Assembly: GCF_900108225.1 (NCBI RefSeq)
Contig: NZ_FNUZ01000010.1
Coordinates: 1-56,200 of the forward strand
Length of the DNA stretch: 56,200 nt
Reading direction: 5' to 3'
Source of the DNA: Thalassococcus halodurans
GTDB taxonomy: Bacteria > Pseudomonadota > Alphaproteobacteria > Rhodobacterales > Rhodobacteraceae
The notes under the pieces are model-generated. The model worked only from the letters and a program-made list of their open reading frames with translations, was not told the DNA's origin and made no database searches. Positions 8,233 to 17,536 of this stretch are shown here, in pieces; the stretch's first letter is position 1; each line of letters begins with the position of its first letter. Made by a program: the position numbers and the translations under genes.

Positions 8233-10570
8233 AACGTCGCCTCTTGTCGATACGAAAGCAACGCATTCCTTCCCAATGCGGACAGGGAATACCTGTCGCG
8301 GATAAAGTTTCGACGGTCTTTGGCGGGTGCGGCCAAGGCTTCTGGCAACCACTCCTCGATCGCGTCGGCGGCATCAGTGGCTGATATGATCTCTGGCAAC
8401 ACCAGTCCGCTTGACGGGCCTTCCGACTGAATGGCCGAGCGCACGCCACCGACGTCACAGCCAACAACCGGAAGCCCAAGAGCCTGCGCTTCAAGAAGCA
8501 CGTTCGGCGTACCTTCGACGCGGGACATCAACAGGACAATGTCGGACCCTTTATAGATTGCGCCGATTTCATTATGACTGCCTTCAAGCTGTACATTATA
8601 CAGCCCCAGTGTTTCGCAATGGTATACAGCCCCAGTGTTTCGCAATGGTCTTCGACTTCGGCGCGCAAAGGGCCGACGCCAATCAGTCGTGCCTGAATAT
8701 CGAACTGCGAAATTTCGGTAAGGTGCGCGATTGTGTCCAGCCAAAGCAATGGCCGTTTATTTGGCGCCAGCCGGAAAACGCCGGTAATAGTAACGGTGCG
8801 TTTTCCGTCGGTGATGGACTGTGCCTTTGCCCGTGGCATCCGGAAACGGGATAGATCCAACCCGTTTTCAAGCACACGCACAGAGCCTCTGTCCATGTCC
8901 AGCCACGCCTCGTAATCGCGTGCGCCTTCTGTGGCATTGGCAGTCAAAGTGACATTAGGTAGCGCGCAGAGGGCACGGAATAACCCTTGGAAATCCTGTT
9001 GTGCGCCGGGTTCTCGTTTTTGCGGCTGCATATTGCGGGCCGACATGACGATGCTTTCGATGCCGAGATGGGCACCCACGAATCCTGCCGCAAGCGACGC
9101 CCTGTCCTGCCATCCGTGCAAAACATCGGGTTTCAGTTTCTGAACGAGGCTTTGAAGGGCAACCACGTCGCCCCTTAGGGGGCTGGGCAACAGCAAAACC
9201 CGATCTTCGAAATCCTTGTCGGTGATGTGCCGCTGTTCGGTCTGTTGCTGCAAATCATGAATGCGCACACCCAGCGTTTCCATGTCCTTCAGGAAATGCG
9301 CACGGCCCCGATCCTGTGACAGCGAGAATAGGGCAACATCGATATTCTCGGCGGCAATACCGCTATGGATCAGCGCCTTGACCAGCACGACCAACTGACG
9401 CTCTGCGCCGCCACCAGCCAACGAAGCATTCACCAACAAAATCTTGCAGCGCTCATCATCCAGTGACCGGAGCGGACGGGCAAAATGCATATGGGGTGGG
9501 AAAGGCAGTAGGCAATCGGGCGACGTAAACGCAGCACCATCCGAGATGGTTTTGATCTGGTCCAGACGTGGCCCGAAAAGCCGCTTTGCCGCTGCAAGTG
9601 CTTCTTGCACGGTTTTGCCGATCGGCACCTTTTGCTTGGACAACCAAACCAGCCGCCCGATTTCACCGTTTTGAAGCAGTAGATGCTGGACGCGGTTCCA
9701 TTCGCGATCTGAAAGCGGATCGAAACGGTGTTCGTTCACAGCCTTCAGCAACAGTGCGTCGGACAGATCGCTCATTCCGAATATGGAAACAGCCGACATC
9801 AGATCGGCCAATGGTGCATGGTCTGCCAGCATATCGGCGATCAGCGTTTTCGCCTCGGCATAGCGTTCAAGCCTGTGCAAAAGCCGAATGCGGTTCAGTA
9901 GCGTGGTCGCGCGCATCGACGGAGACCGGCGACCCACGGCGGTCCAGATCGCAAGAGCATCGTCGAGATTGTTCAGCGACGTGGATATGCGGGCCAAGCG
10001 GGTGTGAAACCGGTCATCCTCAAGAAAGCGGCGCATTTTGCTGCGGCAGCGTTTTTCGGCTTCGATCAGACGTTCGTTCGCACGCAGGATATCGATTTCC
10101 GCAAGCGCCGCTTCGGGGTCGTTATCGCTTAGTTCGGCGATCAGCCCGAGCGCTGTCTGGGGATCACTGTCGCCGATGGCCCGCGCCAACAGCTTGGCAA
10201 CCGAGTCCGGCATATCGGAATGGCCGAACACAGATTTCAGGATGATCCGCGCGCGTTCAGAATTGCCCTGATCCAATGCCAGCTTTGCATCCGACAAAGC
10301 CATTTCGCTTGTGTAGGTGCCGGCCACGGCAAGCCGTTCGCGCACCGTAATTGCCAGTTGATCGAGGCCTGCGTTGGTCAATTGGCGGGCCAGATACTCC
10401 CACAATCCGGGGGCGTCCTCAGCCGACAGTCCGCTTTCTTCCAGAAGCAAAATTGCGTCGACATAGTCACCGGCAGCACACCTGCGCATCACGTCTACGC
10501 GCAACGCTCCGGCATCAACGGGCTTGAACGCCCGGTCAGGGTCACTGTCGACCAAATTCATTATGCACAC
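8229..10570 (-). pseudogene. TPR-GT4 glycosyltransferase, frameshifted by a 26-bp tandem duplication
   Basis: The reading frame from 10570 (GTG; an ATG follows at 10561) runs correctly to about residue 649, then passes through the second copy of a 26-bp direct repeat (8597-8648) and ends out of frame at 8528 after 680 residues. The rest of the gene continues in another frame to 8229. Removing one 26-bp copy gives exactly 772 codons. N-terminal residues 1-330 are TPR-like helices. From about 375 there is a GT4 fold (ILLVNASLAGGGAERQ). The donor-binding segment EGTPNVLLEAQALGLPVVG lies beyond the shift, so the 680-residue product lacks the essential E-x7-E region. First gene of a three-gene operon. 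Confidence 0.85.
8597..8648. repeat. Perfect 26-bp tandem duplication
   Basis: Two identical adjacent copies, 8597-8622 and 8623-8648, each containing CAGCCCCAGTGTTTCGCAA. The unit length is not a multiple of three, so it shifts the frame of the glycosyltransferase it lies in. Both copies encode the same peptide HCETLGLY in the two frames. Loss of one copy would restore the gene. Confidence 0.95.
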
Positions 10571-10975
10571 AAAACCGAAGTCTAAAATTCATCGTTTTAT
10601 CAATCAGAGGCACGAATCACCCCAAAATCAACCTATTTTTTTATCTCCGTTTGATCAACAATCGCCCGATTTTTGACCTACTGGCCCCTATAAAAATACC
10701 ACGCAATTTTAAGTTGTTAGGTTGGTCCGGGCCCAAATATGTGTCGCAGACCACAGAATGTGACCGAAATGTGGTGCAAAATAAGGCTTTTTAGGGGATG
10801 CGGCACTGCAAATAAGGAAAAATTGACCCAATTTCAGTCACATGCTAATCTTTAGATAATAATAGAACGACCAATTTTGCGTAAACTTTAACTAAAGATA
10901 ACCGGAAATAGCGAATGCGCTGTCGGTTTTCTACTTTGAAGCGATCGTTGGCAACGAATTAGCCAAGGTGTAAAA
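10571..10975. promoter_or_regulatory. AT-rich divergent promoter region
   Basis: 405 bases with no gene, separating the minus-strand glycosyltransferase operon from the plus-strand exported-protein block. The stretch is clearly more AT-rich than the flanking genes and must hold promoters in both directions. I see TTAACTAAAGATAA near 10888 and several A/T tracts, but no full TTAA-N7-TTAA CtrA site or other named operator. Confidence 0.5.
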
Positions 10976-11935
10976 ATGAAGAACTTTCTGCTTGCGGCAA
11001 CAACCGCGCTAACCTCTTCGCTGGCTCTCTCAGCTGCGGCTCAGAGCGTTGCAACACAGTCCATCGACGAAGCGCTGGATGGTCAGCTTGACTTCCGTCG
11101 TACCGCGTATGCGGTGTGCATTGATCTGCCCACATGCGAAGTGGCTGGCGTAACCGTCACAGCTGAACGTCAGGTTGGCGATGGCGATGTATGGGTTCCT
11201 GCCACTCTTTACTGGGATCCGGTTGACGGTTTTGGCGTTCAGGGCGGCAATCAGAATGACGAAATCGACGTGGATGAACGTCTGGTCGTCGAATTCGCTT
11301 CTCCTGTTCAAACGCGCGGCATCTGGCTGAGCGACGTCTTTATTTCCGAGGCGGGCCGCTACCAGACAGTGAATGCCAACGCAGAAGACGCCGAAGTTGC
11401 GGACTTCGAAATGTTCCGCGGTAATGCGCCCGTATTGCAGGCGCGCATGTCCGGCCAGATCGATCTGCCTCGCGACCCGTTCAACGGTCTTTTCCCCGAG
11501 GCGTTTGTCGAAGACGGCGATCTTCTGAACCGTCTTTTGATCGGTACTGATGATATCAGCATCTATATGCCCGATCCAGATGGGACCGGCGTTGTGACGC
11601 TGCCGCTTGGCGATATTGATCGTGAAAAGCAGGCGATTTTCGCAGGTGTCGAAACAGTAGACATTCCGATTGCAGAATTGCTTGGCGGCGCAACGAACAT
11701 CACTGTGTTCAAAGCCGGTTCTGAAAACGCAGCGCGTATTCTGGCTGCGCGGGACAATCTCGCAAGCCTTGAAAAGCTGCGCATAGACGCCACGAACGCG
11801 CGTCGTGTGGGCAGCATCCCGAACGGAGAAATTGGTTGGTACTCGGGTAATGGTATCGCCGTGGATCGCATCGTTTTCACCAGCGAGCCACTGACAAGTA
11901 ACGACTATTCCATTGCTGGAATTGTGATCCAGTAG
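10976..11935 (+). CDS. Exported protein of unknown function
   Basis: 319 residues with a signal peptide (cleavage likely after the SAAA near 22). The mature protein is acidic and beta-rich. A central part reads DEIDVDERLVVEFASPVQTR then GIWLSDVF, reminiscent of jelly-roll surface domains in which a calculated displacement or edge strand is followed by an aromatic residue. A cysteine pair sits in VCIDLPTC. The C-terminal GEIGWYSGNGIAVDRIVFTS repeats that theme. The ribosome site AAGGTG precedes the ATG by 5 bases. Another exported protein starts 13 bases after its stop, so the two form an operon. No function is known to me; a matrix or cell-surface role is inferred from neighbours. Confidence 0.75.
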   Translation: MKNFLLAATTALTSSLALSAAAQSVATQSIDEALDGQLDFRRTAYAVCIDLPTCEVAGVTVTAERQVGDGDVWVPATLYWDPVDGFGVQGGNQNDEIDVDERLVVEFASPVQTRGIWLSDVFISEAGRYQTVNANAEDAEVADFEMFRGNAPVLQARMSGQIDLPRDPFNGLFPEAFVEDGDLLNRLLIGTDDISIYMPDPDGTGVVTLPLGDIDREKQAIFAGVETVDIPIAELLGGATNITVFKAGSENAARILAARDNLASLEKLRIDATNARRVGSIPNGEIGWYSGNGIAVDRIVFTSEPLTSNDYSIAGIVIQ

Positions 11936-11948
11936 GGAAGTTGAGATC

Positions 11949-12485
11949 ATGAAGAAATTTTTCAAAGTCATAGCTTCGAAACGATTTTGGACAGGTGCAT
12001 TTGTTCTGTCGTCCGCGGGCGTTGCTTCGGCATTTGTGGTCGCGCCCAAGGATGATGTTTTCGATGGATGGCTGGAGGCCCGGCGTGAAATCGAGAAAGC
12101 CCAAAGCGAAACAACACTTTCCGAACCGATCGAACGGCTTCTGGCCCGTTTGAAAACAACCTCGGACTACCGATCGATTATGTCGATGTCTTATGCCGTG
12201 GCTTTGCCAGAGGAATTGTCGGCTCTGGATAGCTTCTGGACACGGTATTTGGCGAGCCGGAATGATAACGCGGGCTTTTCCGAATTGATGAGAGTTCGTT
12301 CGCGCGTTGTAGGAAGCGGCACATTTGACCGGCAGTCCTATCTAGAAAACTGGCTCTATCTTGCCAACAATGACTCGTATGATGGCTGCGGCAGTAGTGG
12401 TGGAAACTGTGGTATCGGTGAAGGCCGCGACGGTGGTAACGGCACTAGCAACGAAGGTGGCGGTGTCGGACCGACCAACCCATAA
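11949..12485 (+). CDS. Membrane-anchored or exported protein with Gly-rich tail, unknown
   Basis: 178 residues. The N terminus MKKFFKVIASKRFWTGAF and the following hydrophobic stretch is an uncleaved anchor or a signal peptide ending near VASA. The middle (about 40-135) is helical and charged. The last 40 residues are Gly/Asn/Ser-rich with two cysteines (DGCGSSGGNCGIGEGRDGG), as in flexible extracellular tails. It directly follows the exported protein at 10976. I do not recognise the family. The composition shift at the tail is a feature of the protein, not an obvious frameshift. Confidence 0.7.
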   Translation: MKKFFKVIASKRFWTGAFVLSSAGVASAFVVAPKDDVFDGWLEARREIEKAQSETTLSEPIERLLARLKTTSDYRSIMSMSYAVALPEELSALDSFWTRYLASRNDNAGFSELMRVRSRVVGSGTFDRQSYLENWLYLANNDSYDGCGSSGGNCGIGEGRDGGNGTSNEGGGVGPTNP

Positions 12486-12597
12486 CGGATCGATCCTGCT
12501 TGATCGACGAATTCGGTGCTGAATAATTGCGGGGCGGGAAAACATTGGTTCTCCGGCCCCGAACTGCGATTTAAGGACCAAAAGGTTTTTGTGAACG

Positions 12598-14367
12598 ATG
12601 GCGACCAAAATCGGTAAGCGAAGGATCACGGCTCTTATGAAAAAAGGGCACCCGCGCATGATCAGCGAACGCGATGTGAATAGGGTTCGTAATGTTGCAG
12701 AAGCTCTTCCCAAGAATTCGACCATCGTTGAAATGGGCCCTTGGTTGGGTGTCCTCAGCGTAGAATTGGCGGCTTTGGGCAATCTATACGTCATCGATAA
12801 CTTCAAGTGGACGAAAGATCACAACCGCCGTGTGCCGGATTTGATCGAACCAGGCGAAAGCTTTCGCCCGCTGTTCGAGGGTATCATGGCGCACTGTGGG
12901 GCCGCTGTTCACATCCACGAAGCGGATTTTGCTAAATTCGAGTGGACGGACGGCGAAATCGATATGCTGGTTATCGATTCACCAAAGGCAGCAGATGCTT
13001 TGATGCAGTGCTTCCTGCCCGTGGTGAAACATCTGAAGCCTGGCGCACAGGTCATGATCAAGAACGGATTGAACCCGCAGTTTCATGACATGATGGCCTA
13101 TGTGGACCGGCTTGTGTCATGCGGGGTTTTTGAAAGCTCGCCCAGTAATCAGGCGACAAAGTCCAATGTGCTGTCGCTGATTGCAAAAGACATTCCTGCG
13201 GACATTGACGAAGTTCTGGAAAAGCAGATCGATGCAGCGAATGCACCTGCACAACCTGCTAATTCAGATGCGAATGGCCCCTATGAGGTCGCGCAAATCA
13301 TCAAGCTGGTTGAAATCGGTGAATGGTCCGATGCCTATGACAGGCTGTCCCTTCTCACCCCGGATCCGGCCAATACCCAGCTTTGGGAGCGGCTTGAGCC
13401 AACCATCGATACACGGCGGATTGATCCCTCGGATCTTGGCCTGTTTTCAGAAATTTTCGCGATCCAGAACGACACCGTTGCGCATCTTCAACCGGTGGCG
13501 GATATCAAGAAAGGCGCCCATTTGGCGATGCGGGCCTACTGGCTGAACAACGCCGACAAAGCATGGCGCGGCAAGGCCTTTGCCCCACGTATCATCGAAC
13601 GCGCTTTTGATTTCGGGTATATGAGCTGGCCGCGCACGATCCAGAATCTGGTCAAAGGTAAGGACATTCTGGATGTCGGTTGTGGTCCGGGATTGCACGG
13701 CATCGGCTATCTGATTTTGGGTGCGAATTCCTATATGGGCGTTGATCCGATTGCGAAGCCCGATAAGGATCGCGCCAAGAACCTGACCGCCAAGCGGAAA
13801 GAACCCTTTGGCTGGACGCCAAGGCAAATCCATCAGCAAATCCCACCGTGGAACGTCACGCCCGCGCCCCTACAGTCGTTGGACAAAGGGGACGGTTTCG
13901 ATCTGGCGGTGCTCCACAATGTAACAGAACACCTGTCCGATCTTGAGGGCATCTTCCAAGCCATGGCCGAACGCCTGCGCCCGGACGGAAAAGTGGTCTA
14001 CAACCACCACAATTTCTATGCGTGGAACGGACATCACCTTCCGCCGAAAACCGTGTCTGCCATCAACCTTGATGACGCGGGCCAACGCGAGATGATCGAT
14101 TGGGGTCATGTCGAATTCGATCCACCCGAAGGTCACTATATCGGCCGTGGCCTGAATAGGATCCGTCTGGATGATATCATTGAGCTGACCCACAAATACT
14201 TTGACGTGGAAGAATTCGATGAACGCCCGTCACGTCCGGATACGGGACTGGGCCGCCTTACGGACAAGATCAGGGCACGCTACCCGTATCTTACGGATCG
14301 TGATTTCGAAACGCAGAACCTGTTCTGTATTGCCGCGGTCAAGAAAAAATCGAAGATAAATAAGTAA
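12598..14367 (+). CDS. Two-domain SAM-dependent methyltransferase
   Basis: 589 residues. Residues about 30-200 form one class I methyltransferase-like fold (IVEMGPWLGVLSVELAALG as motif I, IDMLVIDSPKAADAL as motif IV region). Residues about 340-589 form a second one with a textbook SAM site, DILDVGCGPGLHGIGYL, near 356. That is followed by YMGVDPI, LAVLHNVTEHLSDLEGIF and LRPDGKVVYNHHNFY. The second domain has good class I motifs; the first is less canonical and may bind the acceptor. Genes of this type are common in polysaccharide loci, where they methylate sugars. Substrate unknown. It lies between exported proteins and a Sel1-repeat protein. Confidence 0.8.
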   Translation: MATKIGKRRITALMKKGHPRMISERDVNRVRNVAEALPKNSTIVEMGPWLGVLSVELAALGNLYVIDNFKWTKDHNRRVPDLIEPGESFRPLFEGIMAHCGAAVHIHEADFAKFEWTDGEIDMLVIDSPKAADALMQCFLPVVKHLKPGAQVMIKNGLNPQFHDMMAYVDRLVSCGVFESSPSNQATKSNVLSLIAKDIPADIDEVLEKQIDAANAPAQPANSDANGPYEVAQIIKLVEIGEWSDAYDRLSLLTPDPANTQLWERLEPTIDTRRIDPSDLGLFSEIFAIQNDTVAHLQPVADIKKGAHLAMRAYWLNNADKAWRGKAFAPRIIERAFDFGYMSWPRTIQNLVKGKDILDVGCGPGLHGIGYLILGANSYMGVDPIAKPDKDRAKNLTAKRKEPFGWTPRQIHQQIPPWNVTPAPLQSLDKGDGFDLAVLHNVTEHLSDLEGIFQAMAERLRPDGKVVYNHHNFYAWNGHHLPPKTVSAINLDDAGQREMIDWGHVEFDPPEGHYIGRGLNRIRLDDIIELTHKYFDVEEFDERPSRPDTGLGRLTDKIRARYPYLTDRDFETQNLFCIAAVKKKSKINK

Positions 14368-14424
14368 ATATATTAATGATTTCATAGCTTTGAGAAGAGA
14401 CATCTCATTAGAAGGGGAGAGCTT

Positions 14425-15945
14425 GTGAATCTTCGAAAAACTTTTAAATTCGTGGTTTTACTAATTGCCGTATTGAATAGCTATAGTTCGTCTGAGGCGC
14501 AAACTATATCGGTCGAAATTGAATTGGATGACGCATATAGCCAAGTTAGAAAAGCTAGGTTGGCTGTAGAAACACCCAGTGAAATGGCGGATGTCATCGC
14601 GTCGTATCAGGCCTTGGCGGACCAGGGACATGCGCTGTCCGCCTATCGCCTCGCACGGATTTATCGCTTTGCCATTCTGGTTGAAAAGGACCTCGGGAAG
14701 GCCGTCGAGTACTATCAGAAGTCTGTCGAACTTGGACGAGCTGAATCGCTAGGAGAGTTGGGAATCGCATTGCTTTATGCGGGCAGGTCCGAAGAAGCAT
14801 ATGCAGCCTTTGAAAAGGCCGACGAAGCCGGGGTGACGGGCAGTCATGAACTCGCCCGCGCTAGGGCCAATGTACGCGGTGATTTTGGCGACATTTCTGA
14901 TCAACAGGATGGCATGGCCGAACTTGAGGCGTTGTGGGCCGATGGCGATCAGCGTGCCGGATCGACATTGGCGCAAGCCCATTACTATGGCTGGTCGGGT
15001 CAAGTGGACCATGAAAAAAGCCTAGCGATCTTTCGGCAACTTGCGGATCAGGGCGACGCCTATGCATTGGACAGGATCGCGGTCTTTTACCGCTATGGTT
15101 ATGTGGTCGAACGCGACTACGCGCAGGCGATGAACTATTACCAGCAAGCTGTTGATGCAGGTCGCGAGAAATCAATGTTTGGTCTCGCCGACGTGCAAGT
15201 ACGACTGAACAGGGGTAGTGCTGCTTTGCGCACCTTGCAGAAGGCCTCGGAAGCCGGCTTAGAAGATGCCGGCCTGGAAATCGCGGTAGGCCATATAAAT
15301 CGCGATTTTGGATATTCCACGGATGTTCAGAAGGGTGTCAGTGCCCTGCTTTCTGGCATCGAGGAAGACAAGATCGACTACAAAATCGCCGCGGTTGAGC
15401 TGCTTGCCGAAGGCCGTCGATTTAGTACGGATGTGCCGGCCCTAGTTGCCGCCCTTGAAGCAGAAGCAGATCAAGGCAACGCCAGTGCGGCCGGTGCGTT
15501 GATCCAGCTGACCCGTGAGAAGCCGGGGTTGGTTGAAAACGCATGGCGGAAACGGCAGGACTATCTTGAGGCTTATTCCGAAATTCTGTCAGATAGGACC
15601 CGCGCGACGGAAACTGTTTATCTGACACTGGATAGCAAACGCCCGCGCGAGGTTGGACCTGCGTTGTCGGATCTGCTTGCAGGGTATCAGGATGATGCTT
15701 TCCGCTATGGGTTCCAGCGCGTGTTCTGGGAAGACAAGAACGCCTATACCTATTTGTTGCAGGAAAAGCTGAAGGACCTCGGTTTGTACAAGGGCAACGT
15801 CAACGGTTTGATGACGAAAAATACGGTCCGCGCCGTGCTCAGCTTTTGTCGCCGAGTCGAAATCTACGACGAGTGCATTCACGGCCCGATGCGGTCGGGC
15901 GCGATGCGTAAAATCGTAGATGCGCTGGTGCCTGCCGGGGCATAA
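14425..15945 (+). CDS. Exported Sel1-repeat protein with peptidoglycan-binding-like C terminus
   Basis: 506 residues from a GTG start preceded by AAGGGGAG. A signal peptide spans about residues 1-26. The body is built of Sel1-type helical repeats: phrases such as ALADQGHALSAYRLARIYR and RQLADQGDAYALDRIAVFYR recur about every 36 residues. The last 70 residues (LQEKLKDLGLYKGNVNGL then TVRAVLSFC) look like a peptidoglycan-binding domain. Proteins of this build (AlgK, EsiB, ExoR types) act as periplasmic scaffolds or regulators of exopolysaccharide export. That role fits the context but is inferred. Confidence 0.75.
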   Translation: MNLRKTFKFVVLLIAVLNSYSSSEAQTISVEIELDDAYSQVRKARLAVETPSEMADVIASYQALADQGHALSAYRLARIYRFAILVEKDLGKAVEYYQKSVELGRAESLGELGIALLYAGRSEEAYAAFEKADEAGVTGSHELARARANVRGDFGDISDQQDGMAELEALWADGDQRAGSTLAQAHYYGWSGQVDHEKSLAIFRQLADQGDAYALDRIAVFYRYGYVVERDYAQAMNYYQQAVDAGREKSMFGLADVQVRLNRGSAALRTLQKASEAGLEDAGLEIAVGHINRDFGYSTDVQKGVSALLSGIEEDKIDYKIAAVELLAEGRRFSTDVPALVAALEAEADQGNASAAGALIQLTREKPGLVENAWRKRQDYLEAYSEILSDRTRATETVYLTLDSKRPREVGPALSDLLAGYQDDAFRYGFQRVFWEDKNAYTYLLQEKLKDLGLYKGNVNGLMTKNTVRAVLSFCRRVEIYDECIHGPMRSGAMRKIVDALVPAGA

Positions 15946-15963
15946 TCACTATCTGGCAGCGGT

Positions 15964-15988
15964 CTTCGGGCCGCGGTCATGCCCGAAG
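15964..15988 (+). repeat. Hairpin upstream of the antiterminator gene
   Basis: Perfect arms CTTCGGGC and GCCCGAAG with a 9-base loop, 19 bases after the Sel1 gene stop. No T-run follows, so it is not a standard terminator. It could end or process the upstream transcript, or act in the leader of the NusG-like gene. Confidence 0.45.
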
Positions 15989-16044
15989 CAGACTGATGCG
16001 CTAAGGCGCTGAATTGCCAGTTCGCTCAAAATTGAACGTTTTTC

Positions 16045-16062
16045 TTTTCGACGTTTCGAAAA
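16045..16062. repeat. AT-rich palindrome in the leader of the antiterminator gene
   Basis: Perfect arms TTTTCGA and TCGAAAA around CGTT, 40 bases before the ATG at 16102. It may be an operator or a small RNA hairpin. Only the symmetry is seen. Confidence 0.35.
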
Positions 16063-16101
16063 TCCGTTACCCACAAGCGTGGCTCTTGGGTGCGGATCAC
16101 G

Positions 16102-16605
16102 ATGACCGAATTGAAAAAGTGGTATCTGGCACAATTGAAGCCGAACAGCCACGCAATCGCACAGCGCAATCTTGTAAGACAGGGGTTCGAGGCCTTCTTG
16201 CCGATGCATCAGGCGACAACACGCCAACGCGGTCGCTTTGTGTCGGCGTCCAAGCCACTGTTTCCCGGTTATATTTTCGTGGCCTTTGACACGGGCGGAA
16301 GTGCGTGGCGCTCTGTGAACGCGACGCAGGGCATTACCAAGCTTGTGAGCTTTGGGTCTACGCCCGCTGAAATCCCACCTGAATTCATCGCCGATCTAAA
16401 GCAACGTTGTGATGAACGCGATCAGGTCATTTCTGACACAACGCTTAAAGAGGGCACCTGCGTGGTCATTACACGCGGGCCCTTCACCGATGCTGTCGGG
16501 CGCATCCTGAGCATTGATGAAAAGCAGCGCGTTTGGTTGCTTTTGGATCTCATGGGGCAGCAATCCAGACGCGCCGTTGACCGATCTGCTGTGCAGGCGG
16601 TTTAG
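16102..16605 (+). CDS. NusG-paralogue transcription antiterminator (RfaH-like)
   Basis: 167 residues from the ATG at 16102; a GTG at 16090 is possible but adds only four residues, and family members usually begin right before the WYL motif. The NGN domain is clear: KKWYLAQLKPNSHAIAQRNL, FEAFLP, LFPGYIFVAFD. The C-terminal half has a KOW-like segment (VVITRGPFTDAVGRILSI). RfaH-type paralogues bind RNA polymerase at selected operons and prevent early termination, usually in long surface-polysaccharide operons. Its place at the end of a glycan locus fits this. It is not the housekeeping NusG, which sits with secE and ribosomal genes. Confidence 0.87.
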   Translation: MTELKKWYLAQLKPNSHAIAQRNLVRQGFEAFLPMHQATTRQRGRFVSASKPLFPGYIFVAFDTGGSAWRSVNATQGITKLVSFGSTPAEIPPEFIADLKQRCDERDQVISDTTLKEGTCVVITRGPFTDAVGRILSIDEKQRVWLLLDLMGQQSRRAVDRSAVQAV

Positions 16606-16650
16606 AGCGAGTGAGGCCAAGCTGGAACGGCCAACCTGGCCCCGTCGGAA

Positions 16651-17031
16651 CTAGTTAGAGATGGTCAGCGAGTTTCCGGTTACCTCCATTTGAGGTGATC
16701 GATCGGGTTGCGGTGACTGATCGGGGTAGCGGTCTTCCGTTGTGCTGTCGTCTGGATAGTCCGGAGTATCACCGCCGTTTTCGTCATAGGTGCGCCGGTG
16801 AGGGCGGCATTGCTCGGTCTCGCGGTTATAATCCTCGGTGCAGCCTTCGTTCACCGGTAGGCAAAGATTAACGTATTGCCCCTCTGTCATAAGAACAAAA
16901 CCGTCTTCGCAGCCACTGGCGCTGCCATATTTGTCAAAGGTCGGTTCGGCCGTAATCAACGGCATGTCCGCTTCCGAGCAGGCCGATAGGGCGAATCCAA
17001 CAAGCGTTATTACACTAAGCGTAATGCGCAT
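16651..17031 (-). CDS. Small lipoprotein of unknown function
   Basis: 126 residues from the ATG at 17031, chosen because it starts directly at a lipoprotein signal (MRITLSVITLVGFALSAC); a start at 17076 would place 15 charged residues in front of it. The lipobox is LSAC. The mature part has further cysteines (SGCEDGF, NLCLPV, EGCTEDYN, EQCRP), a regular pattern suggesting two disulfides, and a disordered Asp/Pro/Gln-rich tail. Probably anchored in the outer membrane. No family recognised. Confidence 0.7.
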   Translation of the reverse strand: MRITLSVITLVGFALSACSEADMPLITAEPTFDKYGSASGCEDGFVLMTEGQYVNLCLPVNEGCTEDYNRETEQCRPHRRTYDENGGDTPDYPDDSTTEDRYPDQSPQPDRSPQMEVTGNSLTISN

Positions 17032-17301
17032 TTTTTTGGGGCTCCTGATTCTGGGGGCTGTGCCCCATTTCATCAATATCGAATGCCTCCACTAAAAAGA
17101 GGCTAGTCCCATGAATTTCAGGGCGTCAAACACCTGATCTTCTGCATACTGCTGCTCTCTCGAAACGTGAGTCGGATTTACTTTTGCGCCTGACAACCGT
17201 GCTTCCGCGCGCCCTAAAATCGCAGAAATTCGCGTAAAATCGCGGCGAACCGCGCACCAACGAAGGGCAGCGGGAACATCTAATATCGATCTTAGGGGAA
17301 T

Positions 17302-17387
<86 letters not shown>

Positions 17388-17536
17388 AGGTGTCGTGGGG
17401 GGCGATGTATCCATAAGCTCAGACAGTGTCAACGCACATTTTGCGACTCTTTTACTGCTTTCTTTCACTGCACCTTGCCCGAGGCCCTTCAGAGGGCTAG
17501 ACACAGGCCCAACAGCAAGATCTGGAGAGTGATCCG

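Noticed and set aside
10880-10900. Possible CtrA site around TTAACTAAAG
   Set aside because: The spacing and second half-site do not fit TTAA-N7-TTAA, so I do not call it.
12530-12580. Possible terminator or attenuator between the Gly-rich protein and the methyltransferase
   Set aside because: Only about six pairs (CGGGGC / GCCCCG) around a long loop and no T-run; too weak to call.
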